64,000 nucleotides of DNA from Moniliophthora roreri (GCA_001466705.2 LATX02000215.1:330823-394822), one strand, 5' to 3'; counted from the first letter of the stretch, positions 13,246 through 24,485 are shown. The notes: generated by a model from the letters alone, not told the origin. Translations and numbers: made by a program.

Positions 13246-14114
13246 TGTATGTTGGTGTCTCTTCTCTCATCTCATATTCTTGCTAAGATCAACCCCGTCC
13301 TCGATGTCGGAAAGAGAAAGACCTCTAACTCACAATCTACACATCCTTCATCTCTCGCCTACATTTGACAATAATCGTCTTCAAGATTGGCGGTATATGC
13401 TTCACATCATGTCCTGGTACACAAAGTCACTTCAAATAGGTTTCAGCGACCAGTTTTGGTGAGTCCATCTTGCGTGCTAATTGACACACATATCTGATCG
13501 TGACAGTCTTCATCGGGTTAGAGAAAACTAGGCTGGCGTTCTGCCTGGTCAAGTTATAAATAGCCCAGAACTGGAAGCTTCAGTTGCTATATCGGAACCT
13601 CTATTAGCGTGGCACCCCAAGGTCATGGAGTAATTCGCTGCACTGCTCATCACAGTTCCGTCATGCTGCTGGGACATCGTCCTTGCGTGGAGTCTTTCCT
13701 ACAAGCGTTCGAGTGAGATTCTAGCCTCGGTGAGCATGGAAGTGCTGTTTTCCGTATCTAATTGTGACATTCTTCACCAGTGGAGAACTATACCCTGGTG
13801 TTTGAAGAAGAAGCCGCTACTTCTCAAGTCACCAGGTAGCGGGTGCACGCATCTCGAATTTTCAACTCTTCGCCCCGTGCTCGCAGATCACTCGAAGCGA
13901 TCTTCGTGGTATATATGGTCTGCTTCGTTGCCCGTTACAACAGGTAACTCGTCATAGGATGCCATACAAGCTTCTCGTACGATGGAGGCGTACCTTCCCT
14001 TTCCCATTTGCTTGTCGTGCTAATGGCCTGAAGATACCATGTATCCATCCAATTCCCTTTCCCGTTCTCTTTAAAGTGTCGCGCGAAGCAGCCATCACAT
14101 GGTTCTTGGAACTC

Positions 14115-14320
14115 TGAAGACCTCGACAGTCAAGTTCAGCTTCGAGGGAAAAGAGGTCTTTGCAATGCTTGAAAGGCTGAAGGCGACTATGGCGGCCGTA
14201 GGAGAGCCATCGCCATTCGTCGGTGAGTATGACTTGTATGAAGGTGCGAGCTGTCGACGGCTGACCTGCTCTTGTTTAGCGGATCAACTTCGAAGGCTGA
14301 CTCGGACTGAATCGCAATAA
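14115..14320 (+). pseudogene. Duplicated 3' end of the Zn2Cys6 regulator gene
   Basis: GTCAAGTTCAGCTTCGAGG to the TAA at 14318-14320 repeats the last two exons of the 7799-9793 gene: EVFAMLERLKATMAA, the SPFV exon end, the same intron with a gtgagtatga donor, and ADQLRRLTRTESQ. Nothing from the DNA-binding or middle domains is present upstream, so this is a 5'-truncated duplicate that came along with the neighbouring MTS.ITTGPF gene. It marks the start of unit B. Confidence 0.85.
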
Positions 14321-14460
14321 AACGGTAATCGTATCTCTTGCATGATATAGTAACAGATATGGACATGTAAAGATACATTATAGAATCAAAATTACATGGT
14401 TTGTACTACATCAACTTTTTTGTTACTGCGCTGCGTGGTATCCCAACTTCAACGTCATCA

Positions 14461-14844
14461 CTACTCTCCCCTTCCCCATTCAACCTCTTCCTCCATCCAA
14501 CGCGAATACTCGTCCGTATCGGGATCGTCGTCAAATTTGCCAGCTCTCTTACTCGATTTCTTGTTTGACTTTGCCGTTTTCCGACTCGCACCGGGTTTGT
14601 CGATTCGTCTATTGGACTTTTCAGTATGCCTTTCAAATTCCTCCATGAAATCATTGGCAGGAGTTGTGAAAGAACGGGTAGGTAATGTTCCGTCTCGTTC
14701 CAAATCATCTAGGTTGTCCCATGGCTTTGGAAATGCAGGTGTCGGTGGTGTTTTCGAGCTAGATTTGGTGGGCGATTGAGGTGCTTCTCCGGGTTGGGGG
14801 TGGCGGACGGTGACGAAAGGACCGGTTGTGATAGTGGAAGTCAT
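14461..14844 (-). CDS. Small basic/acidic protein of unknown function, copy 2 (127 aa)
   Basis: Paralogue of the 9924-10298 gene, starting MTSTITTGPFVTVRHPQPGE and ending SRWMEEEVEWGRGE. The Lys/Ser-rich core RRIDKPGASRKTAKSNKKSS is conserved. It is a single exon, and indels relative to copy 1 are multiples of three. Like copy 1 it is convergent with the end of the Zn2Cys6 reading frame, here a truncated duplicate. The 3' flank is also similar in both copies. No domain is recognised. The maintained frame is the main argument that this is a gene. Confidence 0.6.
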   Translation of the reverse strand: MTSTITTGPFVTVRHPQPGEAPQSPTKSSSKTPPTPAFPKPWDNLDDLERDGTLPTRSFTTPANDFMEEFERHTEKSNRRIDKPGASRKTAKSNKKSSKRAGKFDDDPDTDEYSRWMEEEVEWGRGE

Positions 14845-15539
14845 GATAATAAATAGCAGTGAAGTGAACGGCTATGGATGGAATGGGATTTTGAGAGTAG
14901 AATCGTTTTCGGCTGCTCTACTTATTTATCCTGCCGTCACTGATCACGCCCGTGTCAGCTGCCACAGCAATGCCACAGTAGTGCCACAGTAACACAAATG
15001 AGAATACAAATGAATAATAAGCGTCCAGCGCATGGGGTTAGAAGACAAAGCATTGGACTCCCTCAACAAGGTTCAACTACTACAATGCGATAGTCTCTAG
15101 GTTGCTAAGGGGGACTACTGTTCCCTCCTGTATAGAGGCGATGAGACTTCGTTGCGACAGCCCGCCGCCCGATCAGAACCAGCGACAGAGTCATCACGAC
15201 CGGTGACCGTCGCCTCGGTGAGCGACAAGGAACTTCTGTGGCCCGACTTAAATGAGTGTGGTTGACGCCATATTGACGTCACGGTCCAGGGCTAGCGACA
15301 GACCGATATGTCACGGTATTTCAGTTACCATGACCGTCGCTACGGTAGTACAAGGACCTAGAGTCAACGTCGAGGTACAAGGGTTACAGTTCCTGGTAGT
15401 CTTGATCCTCGGCCGAAGGAAATACAATAGTAGAGTAATACAACACAATACATGCAGAGCACATAGTCCACGAAGCCTTCCGTGTTCACGGTGCAACCTA
15501 CAAAAAATCCGCTAACGTTAATGAGAGAACAAATGAATA

Positions 15540-16211
15540 TTAGATTGTCCTCACCGGGTCTCGACCAGACTGGGCCAACTGAATTGCCCACTCGAATGCC
15601 TGTCTCCCAATGGCACGTACCCGCTCATAGTCCTTTGTATTCTCCATCTGGACTTGCTCCGCCTCTTCACCACGCTCCGAATCAGAATGAAAATCCATGA
15701 ATGTCGTCTTCCCTGAACGAACATTGTTCTCCGTGTGGCGGTAGTGAGTGTTTATCTGGGTACCGGATCCAGTGGTAACTGTAATAGGACTGTCCGGATC
15801 GACAGTGAGATTGGAACAATTGTTAAAGAAGCCACTGCCAGCAACGGCTTCCAACAACTCGTCGGAAGAGTGAACGACACGTGTGTTGTAATTTCCACTC
15901 ATCGTCCTCCGTTGGTACTTTGAGGTATTCTGGACTGATGGTGGTGGACGCGATGATGAGTCAAATGTCTGAGCGAAGAAAGCCGCATCAGCGGTCTGTG
16001 TACGTGGCGGTGGTGGGAATGAAGTAGATTGGGTAGATTGAGGAGCGGCGTGAGGATGGTGTTGATTACCAGGCGTACTGCGTGTACGGTGATATGACGA
16101 CGTGGAACGTCCGTTATGGGTACGTATATCTGGATCGATCCAGGTGGTTCGACCTCGTACATTATTGAATGTACCACCGTAAATGGTGAAGCCGGACTGG
16201 TTGTTAAACAT
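15540..16211 (-). CDS. 223-aa protein with two FNN..(G)..F/T motif repeats, copy B
   Basis: A single-exon frame. The N-terminus is MFNNQSGFTIYGGTFNNVRG. A second, related stretch near residues 130-170 reads FFNNCSNLTVDPDSPITV followed by GSGTQINTHYRHTENNV. Between them is a low-complexity linker rich in Ser, Thr, Pro, Gln and His (residues about 30-120). The C-terminus is charged and helical-looking (RGEEAEQVQMENTKDYERV). The pattern of Asn-Asn/Asn-x-Thr followed by Gly-Gly and Phe with alternating hydrophobics resembles the short strand-turn motifs at the start of many Agaricomycete proteins of unknown function, and loosely the paired repeats of fungal signalling amyloids; that comparison is inference. 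Copy C (19921-20592) is identical except near the C-terminus. Confidence 0.65.
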   Translation of the reverse strand: MFNNQSGFTIYGGTFNNVRGRTTWIDPDIRTHNGRSTSSYHRTRSTPGNQHHPHAAPQSTQSTSFPPPPRTQTADAAFFAQTFDSSSRPPPSVQNTSKYQRRTMSGNYNTRVVHSSDELLEAVAGSGFFNNCSNLTVDPDSPITVTTGSGTQINTHYRHTENNVRSGKTTFMDFHSDSERGEEAEQVQMENTKDYERVRAIGRQAFEWAIQLAQSGRDPVRTI

Positions 16212-16732
16212 GGTTGAACGATAATAGCAGAGGAGGATATGAATGCTGTCTTAAGTATTGTAGAAAGAAAGGCCCCTGGTTATTACGATCGACCATGTTC
16301 CGAGAGTATAAGGCCAATCGCCGTTAGCAAGACAATAACCATGATGGTCACAATCACTTACAGTACAAGAAAAGATGTGGCATTCAGCCTGTTCGAAAGA
16401 CAATTGACGAGAGACTTGGGGCATTGCGATCGTTGTGCTTGGGCTGTCGTGGAGGTCAAGGAGCAAAATAGAATTACAGAAGTCTAGACCATGGACACGT
16501 GCAAGCTCCTAAACTGGCACAAGGGAATTCTTGCTTGAAAACCAGGTTGGAAGATGGAGTTTGGGCATGTATCTCTGCACATAATTCGGCATGAATCTCG
16601 TTCATATAAATGTCCGGTATGGGATACGGGAATGCAATAGAGATCATAGATGATTTTCTCTGGCGTGACGTGACAAGGTCACATGGCCGCGAAACCTGAG
16701 CACGTGGTTGCGTTTGCGCTTCGTCTCAAACC

Positions 16733-17667
16733 ATGATCATGGATCCACAGACCACATCTTGGTCTTCATCCCGCTCGGTGCGCTCGGCTGTGCAAATTTC
16801 GACGATCCATTGCTACGTCTCACTCCTCTCATGTATCCCAGCACTTGCTTTCGATTCATTAGCTGAAAAACCTCAAGCCTTGGGGAAAAGTTTAAAACAA
16901 TGGTCATTCGACCAACGTCTCTGGTGCGTTTCATTACCCATGATGTCCTTTTCAACTACTGACAATATCTTATAGTAGTTAAAGAAAGGTGCAGAGAGCT
17001 CGTTGGACGATTTACGATTCCCAAATATGCTGGACACAGATTCAAAAAATACAGCAGCGAGCATTGGTCCAATGACTGGAGTACATGCCCTCACCTCTTC
17101 TTGCTCTACTCCCGATCTCCGTATTACCTACGATTGTCTCTTACTAACATGATATGACGATTGAAATACGGAACGCCCGGCAAAACTATAGGCCCCTGCT
17201 TCAAAAAGCCAGATCACTTCGTTCGCCTTCACCCATCTTCAACATCAGAAGATGCCGAGATACGAGGACATTGGACACCGGAAAATCATAACGAGGCTTT
17301 CATCTTCTGGGTCAGGGACGGGATGGAGAACCCGAACGTTTATCTGTGCGACATTGGCATGCTCACGGTGTACCAGCCACATAACAGTTACGAAGATACC
17401 CTCGCGCTTACAAAGAGGATCGTCTTCTCAAATTTGGGGATGAGGCTGTTGGTTTTCAGACCACTAGCTACGTCACCGGAAGGATTGGAGCTAATAGAGC
17501 GTATCCTTCGTCGGGATGGCAATGTTAGGGAGGCTTTGGAGCGTCGTAAATGGTTAGGATACGTTTCGAAGGAGACGGGGATGTCGGCGGAGAAGGAGAT
17601 GACGCACTTGGACAGCAAGTGTCCGCGGGAAGGAGAGGCTGTTAGGGTATTGGAGTGGTATCATTAA
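16733..17667 (+). pseudogene. ALTKR-family multi-exon gene, copy B (broken)
   Basis: Exons can be traced: ALGKSLKQWSFDQRLW, then CRELVGRFTIPKYAGHRFKK with SSEHWSNDW, then DHFVRLHPSSTSEDAEI, NHNEAFIFWVRDG and NVYLCDIG, then DTLALTKRIVFSNLG, LELIERILRRD and RRKWLGYVSKETG, ending VLEWYH. Where copy C has an intron acceptor (ttctag before CGGTTGAAG) this copy lacks the AG, and a TGA (17156-17158) lies in the read-through, so the gene is probably dead or spliced differently. No known family is recognised. The charged, repeat-free sequence suggests a soluble protein. Confidence 0.55.
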
Positions 17668-18309
17668 AAGATGGTAGAGCGGGTACTGCAGGAGAGGAAT
17701 TCACATATCTCGAGGCTGTAATTCGTAGAGCAGGTGAATGGCTTGTGAGTTTGCCTTTCCTTCTGTAGACATTTCTCTGACGTCGGGTACTACTTCGAAC
17801 AGGTGCACTGATATAAATACGAGTAGGTATGTCCCAGCTATGACATTGCATGGCAATACAGATGTTTATACTCCTTTGAACCCTCGGAGCATGAGACCTC
17901 GGTCATGCGGCGACTGTTCATTTATGGGTTCCAATAGAATCAAGTGCGGGCAAGTTGTCTAGTTTGGACCATCTTCTTGAGCTCTGACCCGACCTTGACA
18001 GGTCCTGGCGCACTGTCAACACAGAGCTGCAGAGGCTTCCGACTGTTCACGGAATCAGGATATCATTCCGTCGGCCTATTGACTACAAGACCGTCGTTCT
18101 GCCGGTATTGTACTGGGTTCATGAACGTCAAGTCTAAAAGCTTTTCAACAGGGAAGACAGGAGAAATGCTTCGTTAGGCCTAGGTTCGCCTGCCAACGGT
18201 TGCAGAAGCCAGGCGTGACGCTGTCACACCTGTCACACCTGCCAGCTCAAAGCCGCGCCTTGAAAGACATCCCTCCTCTGCATTCATATTCTTTTTCCGA
18301 CCCATAATT

Positions 18310-19210
18310 TAAACATGAATCGGCTATAGTTGCCCTTATGCAGCATAATAGGCCCACCAGACTCCTCAGTGCCACCCACAGGGTCGTCACTGCCGCCATC
18401 GTTTCGGACGCTTGGATTCCTTCGATGGGTTCCACACGAGCCAGAATCGCGCCGCAGACCTCGGTGATGCACATGCGATCATATATTATCCATCACCACT
18501 TCATGAAGCTCCTCTCTTCGCGTGTACGGTGTTCTAGGTATCATGCTGGCGTCAAGTCTCTTACGAGGTCTCGGGCGTTTGGAGCACGAAGAAAAGTCGA
18601 TATACTGGTTTTGGTGAGTCCGTTGTACGTGATAATACTATTTCAAATATCTGACCTTGCTATTAGGAATCCGGCTGACTCCATTACTTGGGAAAGACAG
18701 CCGATGCTTGAAGGAAAGGCGCGCTCTTACACAGGTCCTGACTCCGAACCCACTTGCACTACGAACCTCCAAGTCACCCTGGACATATTGACAATGGGGG
18801 AATTCTTCGCTTTATCGCATGCTACACGAAACATTCAAGCATTGGGAGCGAAGTCGGAAATCCTATTCGTAAGTCTAGCTTGCGTGATTACATCATTCTC
18901 GACAACTAATTTTGTTGTTAGGGTCGACAGCCTTCACCGCCGACATAGTATTAGTCGAACACGATGACTAGATTCGGGAGTTCATTGCACAAGATGCCGA
19001 TGCAGGTAATTGCTTAAGGCATGAACGACGTCCTGAGGCCGTAATTCTGCGAGTTCTCGCGATGAGCATCATGATGCGACTTGGATGCTGGGAAGCATTC
19101 GAGCATTTGTGCTCGTCGGTGAGTCCGCTTTGTATATTCGGATTGCTCTCCATATCTCATACCATTGTTAGGAGGTGGAGAAGGATGCGCCCGATTGTTG
19201 GGAATGAAAC
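18310..19210 (+). pseudogene. Second multi-exon gene of the duplicated unit, copy B (decayed)
   Basis: The trace runs from about 18338 (HNRPTRLLSATHRVV) through RCSRYHAGVKSL to a gtgagt donor near 18613, an exon containing LTMGEFFALSHATRNIQALG, a gtaagt donor near 18869 and ADIVLVEHDD. An in-frame TAG follows immediately, after which IREFIAQDADAGNCLR and IMMRLGCWEAFEHLCSS continue to another gtgagt donor near 19120. The continuation past the stop indicates a disabled gene. Copy C shares the TAG, so the stop predates that duplication or conversion. The family is not recognised. Confidence 0.5.
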
Positions 19211-19920
19211 GCCACCTCTTGACTAGCGCGCTGGGTACATCGCCAGCCATCATGTGCCTGCCGACTTGGAGTATCCCCCTCAAGGCCTGCTGTTTAACGC
19301 GTCATATGGAAGTTTTAGTGATTCTGATAGAACACAAGTAGCGCTTTGGGCTTGATTGTCTGGGTGTCCATGCTTTCCCGAGTTCTATTGGCTACGCATA
19401 TGGACTCGGGAAAAGGTGACCCCAAACTTGACAGATGTCGATTATCTACGATTGTACAACATGGTCGTATAGCGTGCCGTATCCATGCGCTTCATTCACT
19501 AGATTAAATATATATATACACACGTGCTCGTCATCAGGTTCTGCTGTGCTCCTCGAGCCGCTATAGTTCCTTGGCCATCTCAGAATATAGGTGGCCATTG
19601 TAGTCTGATGCGGCGCTCCAGCACCTACCCAATGACATCTGTTCTTGTCCAAATTCTGGATCCGGCTTCCGCCTGCGGGGCCAGTTTTTGTCCAAACCTC
19701 CGAACGGGGTCCTCACCTATTATCGGAGGGCCCGGGAGAGTCAACGTTGAGGTTCAAGTGTTACATCGTTGCTATACTCGGTCAAAGGAAATGAATTCAA
19801 TCACACAATAGTAGATTAATACAACGCAATACATGCAGAGCACATAGTCCATGAAGCCTCCCGTGTTCACGGTGCAACCTAAAAGGCATCCATTAACGTT
19901 AACGCGAAAACAAACGAATA

Positions 19921-20592
19921 TCAGATTGTACTCACCGGGTCTTGACCAGACTGGGTAGACTGAGTTGCCCGCTCGAACGTCTGTCTCCCATTAGCATGTA
20001 CCCACTCACAGTCCTCTGTATTCTCCTCCTGGACTTGCTCCGCCTCTTCACCACGCTCCGAATCAGAATGAAAATCCATGAATGTCGTCTTCCCTGAACG
20101 AACATTGTTCTCCGTGTGGCGGTAGTGAGTGTTTATCTGGGTACCGGATCCAGTGGTAACTGTAATAGGACTGTCCGGATCGACAGTGAGATTGGAACAA
20201 TTGTTAAAGAAGCCACTGCCAGCAACGGCTTCCAACAACTCGTCGGAAGAGTGAACGACACGTGTGTTGTAATTTCCACTCATCGTCCTCCGTTGGTACT
20301 TTGAGGTATTCTGGACTGATGGTGGTGGACGCGATGATGAGTCAAATGTCTGAGCGAAGAAAGCCGCATCAGCGGTCTGTGTACGTGGCGGTGGTGGGAA
20401 TGAAGTAGATTGGGTAGATTGAGGAGCGGCGTGAGGATGGTGTTGATTACCAGGCGTACTGCGTGTACGGTGATATGACGACGTGGAACGTCCGTTATGG
20501 GTACGTATATCTGGATCGATCCAGGTGGTTCGACCTCGTACATTATTGAATGTACCACCGTAAATGGTGAAGCCGGACTGGTTGTTAAACAT
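19921..20592 (-). CDS. 223-aa protein with FNN..(G)..F/T motif repeats, copy C
   Basis: Same start (MFNNQSGFTIYGG), same Ser/Thr/Pro/Gln linker and same second motif (FFNNCSNLTVDPD, SGTQINTHYRHTENNV) as the copy at 15540-16211. The proteins differ only in the last roughly 35 residues (QEENTEDCEWVHANGRQTFE here). The DNA is identical from about 20029 through the 5' flank to about 21133, whereas sequence on both sides of that tract has diverged. The gene is open and intact. Function is unknown; see the finding on a possible ordered-aggregation motif. Confidence 0.65.
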   Translation of the reverse strand: MFNNQSGFTIYGGTFNNVRGRTTWIDPDIRTHNGRSTSSYHRTRSTPGNQHHPHAAPQSTQSTSFPPPPRTQTADAAFFAQTFDSSSRPPPSVQNTSKYQRRTMSGNYNTRVVHSSDELLEAVAGSGFFNNCSNLTVDPDSPITVTTGSGTQINTHYRHTENNVRSGKTTFMDFHSDSERGEEAEQVQEENTEDCEWVHANGRQTFERATQSTQSGQDPVSTI

Positions 20593-21113
20593 GGTTGAAC
20601 GATAATAGCAGAGGAGGATATGAATGCTGTCTTAAGTATTGTAGAAAGAAAGGCCCCTGGTTATTACGATCGACCATGTTCCGAGAGTATAAGGCCAATC
20701 GCCGTTAGCAAGACAATAACCATGATGGTCACAATCACTTACAGTACAAGAAAAGATGTGGCATTCAGCCTGTTCGAAAGACAATTGACGAGAGACTTGG
20801 GGCATTGCGATCGTTGTGCTTGGGCTGTCGTGGAGGTCAAGGAGCAAAATAGAATTACAGAAGTCTAGACCATGGACACGTGCAAGCTCCTAAACTGGCA
20901 CAAGGGAATTCTTGCTTGAAAACCAGGTTGGAAGATGGAGTTTGGGCATGTATCTCTGCACATAATTCGGCATGAATCTCGTTCATATAAATGTCCGGTA
21001 TGGGATACGGGAATGCAATAGAGATCATAGATGATTTTCTCTGGCGTGACGTGACAAGGTCACATGGCCGCGAAACCTGAGCACGTGGTTGCGTTTGCGC
21101 TTCGTCTCAAACC

Positions 21114-22118
21114 ATGATCATGGATCCACAGACTACATCTCGGTCTTCATCCCGCTCGGTGCGCTCGGCTGTGCAAATTTCGACGATCCATTGCTACTTC
21201 TCACTCTTCTCAGGTATCTCAGCACTTGCTTTCGATTCATTAGCTGACGAAGCTCAAGCCTTGAGGAAAAGTTTAAAACTATGGTCATTCGACCAACGTC
21301 TCTGGTGCGTTTCATTACCCATGATGTCCTTTTCAACTACTGACAATATCTTATGGTAGTTAAAGAAAGGTGCAGAGAATTCGTCGGACAATTTACGATT
21401 CCCAAATATGCTGAACACAGATTCAAAAAATACAGCAGCGAGCATTGGTCCAATGACTGGAGTACATGGCTTTACCTCTGGATGTTCTACTCTCGGTCCT
21501 CGTATTACCCTTGACTGCCCCTTATGAACATATTCTAGCGGTTGAAGTACGAGATGCCGGACAAGACCAGAGACTTTGTTCGCCTTCATCCACCTCCAAG
21601 CTTGGAAGATGTCGAGATACAAAGTCATTCGAGACCAGAAAATCATAACGCGGCTTTCATTCTCTGGGTCGAGAGGAAGATAGAGAAGCCGACCGTATAC
21701 TTGTGCGACGTTGGATGAGCTACATCACAGTTTTAAAGGCATGCGCGCGCTTACAAAAAGAACTACGTTCTCGAATTTGGGAAAGAGGCCGTTGGTTCTC
21801 AGACCATTAGCTGCGCTGCCGGAAGGAGTAAAGCTGATAGAGCGTATCCTTCGTCGGGATGGCAGTATTAGGGAGGCTTTGGAGCATCGTAAATGGTCAG
21901 GATACGTTTCGAAGGAGGCGGGGATGTCGGCGGAGAAGGAGATGACGTGCTTGGATAGCAAGCATCTGCAGGAAAGAGAGGCTATTCGGTCGTTGGAGTG
22001 GTATTATCAGAAGATGGTCGAGCGGGCAGGAGAGGAACCCATAAATCTCGGGGAACTAATCCGTAAAGCAGGTGAATGGCTTGTGAGTTTGCCTTTCCTC
22101 ATGTGGACAGTTCTCTGA
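21114..22118 (+). pseudogene. ALTKR-family multi-exon gene, copy C (broken at a different place)
   Basis: Exons read LRKSLKLWSFDQRLW, CREFVGQFTIPKYAEHRFKK, then an intact intron (about 21499-21534, acceptor ttctag), RLKYEMPDKTRDFVRLHPPP, HNAAFILWVERKIEKP and VYLCDVG. There the frame meets TGA (21716-21718). Copy B shows that about 14 bases and part of the exon have been lost at this point. Reading resumes with RALTKRTTFSNLGKRPL, KLIERILRRDGSIREA, SGYVSKEAGMSAEKEM and INLGELIRKAGEWL. Copies B and C are damaged at different sites, so an undamaged ancestor existed recently. No known family is recognised. Confidence 0.55.
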
Positions 22119-22649
22119 TGTTGGGTACTACTTAGAGCAGACGCATTCGTTCCAGCTCAATAGCGCCAATATGGGTCGACTCGGTCCACTCATGATATCG
22201 CCTGGGGGTGCAGACGTTGGTGCTCCTTTAAGTCTCCTTTGGAGATTCCGAACCCCCTTCGCGCAGCCACGGTTCATTTATGGCCTTTAGCCGAATCAAG
22301 TACAGGCAAGTCATCCAATCTTGACCATTCCCTTGTGTTCTGACGCACCTTTGACATCAGAACTGGTTCTTGAACCACCGATGATACCATTCTATCAGAA
22401 CATTGACCGTGATATCATTGTTCTGCCTCTTTCAATCACCTGGTACAAGGATCTTACAACAGCATTCCCATACTGTCTGGTAGCGAAGTTGGGAGGACGC
22501 TTTGTGAGGCCCAGGTTCGCTTGCCAACGATTGCTCGCCTTGTGGAAGCTAGACGTGACACCGTCACACATGTCACACTTGCCAGCTCAAAACCGCGCCT
22601 TGAAAGACACCCTTACTCTATACTCATACACTCTCTCCGACACATGAAT

Positions 22650-23530
22650 CGAACATAGTGGCCTTTATACAACATCAAAGGCCCACCAGATTCCTCGATG
22701 CCACCCACAGAGTCGTCACTGCCGCCTTCATTTCGGACGCTTGAATTCCTTCCTTCGATGGTTTCTACACGGGCCAAAATCGCACCGCAAGCCTCGATTT
22801 CGCATGCACGATCATATATCATTCATCTTTACCTCATGAAGCTGCTCCCGTCGTGTGTACGATGTTCTAGGTACCATGCTGGCGTCATGTCCCTTACGAG
22901 GTTTCGGGCGTTTGGAGCACGAAGAATAGTCGATGTACTGGTTTTGGTGAGCCTACTGTACATTATACTTCTATCTAGCGTATCTAATACTGTCGTCAGG
23001 ATCCGGTTGACCCTATCACTTGAGAAAGACAGCCGATGCTTGAAGGAAAGGCGCGCCCTTAAGTACCTCCCGGCTCCGAATCCACACGCATTACGAACCT
23101 CCCAGCCATCCGGTACTCGTGTAAAACGGGAACTTCCTCACTTCATCGCATGCACACGAAGCATTCAAGCATTAGAGGCGAAATTGGAAATACTATCAGT
23201 AAGTCTAGCTTGCGTGGTTACATCATTCTCCATAACTAATCTTGTTAGCCTTCGCCAACGTAGTATTACACGAACACGATGACTAGATTCAGGAGCTCAC
23301 TGTCCAAGATGCCGATGCAGGTGATTGCTTAGGGCGTGAATAGCGTTCCGAGGCTGTAGTTCTGCTTCGAGCTCTTGCGACGAGCACCATGGAGGCGACA
23401 TGGCTGCTGGGATGAACTCAAGCATTTGCGATTATCGGTGAGTCCGCTTTGTATATCCGCGTTGCTCCCCATATCTCATTATTGTTGAGGTGACAGTGGA
23501 GAAGGATGCACCCGATTTTCGTTAATGAAA
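22650..23530 (+). pseudogene. Second multi-exon gene of the duplicated unit, copy C (decayed)
   Basis: Parallels 18310-19210: RCSRYHAGVMSLTRFRAFGA, a gtgagc donor near 22949, the block around KYLPAPNPHALRTS, IACTRSIQALEAKLEIL with a gtaagt donor near 23200, and an exon with the EHDD-TAG-IQEL sequence. There are additional stops not present in copy B (TAG and TGA within 23330-23360), so this copy is more decayed. The function of the original gene is unknown. Confidence 0.45.
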
Positions 23531-24032
23531 TACCACCTTTTGAGTAGCACGTCGGGTACAACGCCGACCACTAGTCGGCATATGGGAGATCTGAATCATT
23601 ACAGATGCTTCGCCTGCTGTGTTGGAGTACCCCCCTAAAAGCCTGTATTCAAAGTGCCATCTTGTAGGGATGTTTTGATAGGAGGCGAATGACGTCTCGG
23701 GTCGACTGTCTGCGACTCCCGTTCCAGCTCCACCTCGAGCTCTCCCTTTCCCGAGCTCGCAATCAGGCTGCTATGGTAAGCCTTATTATTTGGTATTATC
23801 ATTGAATGAAAGCTTACAGTTCATTTAGACATGTCACTCCCCATTCCAGCTTTGCCTACCTTTAGCCTACAGCCGAACATATACGGACGTTCAATCACAT
23901 CCTGCGATCGTACTGTCAACATTGCATTGCTGCAGCGCAGGTCTATCGAAACTAGCCTGACACCTGTACCCATTGAGCCGGTGGCGCTTCTTCAGCACGT
24001 ACCTGTTCGCTTGGATCATTGTCCATCATTTT

Positions 24033-24485
24033 CTACCCAGCTTGTATAACTGCCGATGCAGGCCAGGTTCTCACTTTGCAGTCATCCTCGCCGTCTTTCT
24101 CCATACGCGTATTATTATCTTCATTCCACTCCGCAGTGTTCCTGCGGTGCTGGGAAGCGATCGCGGGAAGTTGCTGCCAGTAGGCCCTGGAGTTCTCGTC
24201 TGGAAGTAGGTGATGGGTGAGGCTGGCTGGTGGTTTGACGTGCCGCCCATGGTTGCTGCTGAGAGGCAGAATTACCATGAGGCGTTCGAGGCGGGAGTGA
24301 GGATTGAAGAGGTTGGATGACCTGAATGATGTGTGTGGAGTAGCTGCTGATTCGGTGGAGGCGAACGCTGGCTCAGCAGAGGGACTCCCGTCGATTGCGG
24401 AGGTTGTTATGACGTAGTAGCTAGAATCAAAGGTGCTTGGTTCTCGGTACAGGATCACCTGAAACTGTTTCCTTTTGAATTTCAA
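24033..24485 (-). CDS. Hypothetical protein, 150 codons, doubtful
   Basis: An open frame starting MKFKRKQFQVILYREPSTFD and ending WPASAVIQAG, divergent from the F-box gene at 24645. It is Ser/His/Arg-rich with no domain, signal or intron that I can identify. It is the longest frame in 23.7-24.6 kb. Nothing except length supports it, so it could be a chance frame. Confidence 0.25.
   Translation of the reverse strand: MKFKRKQFQVILYREPSTFDSSYYVITTSAIDGSPSAEPAFASTESAATPHTSFRSSNLFNPHSRLERLMVILPLSSNHGRHVKPPASLTHHLLPDENSRAYWQQLPAIASQHRRNTAEWNEDNNTRMEKDGEDDCKVRTWPASAVIQAG

Larger units (their letters stand above)
9595..23660. repeat. Threefold tandem segmental duplication (units of about 4.4-5 kb)
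   Basis: Three diverged copies lie head to tail. Unit A runs from about 9595 to 14100, B from about 14115 to 19740 and C from about 19741 to 23660. Landmarks recur in the same order: the Zn2Cys6 gene 3' end and the MTS.ITTGPF gene (A and B only), then the FNN-motif gene on the minus strand (10886 in A, 15540 in B, 19921 in C), then the ALTKR-family gene (12.3 kb, 17.4 kb, 21.74 kb), then a second multi-exon remnant (12.9, 18.3, 22.65 kb). The B-to-C offset is 4381 bases across the best-preserved part. Copy A has a deletion of about 570 bp relative to B, removing the 5' part of the FNN-motif gene. Copy C lacks the MTS.ITTGPF gene. Confidence 0.85.

Noticed and set aside
15899..16177. His-rich 92-codon frame present in copies B and C
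   Set aside because: Shadow of the FNN-motif gene in another frame; identity reflects the converted tract, not selection.
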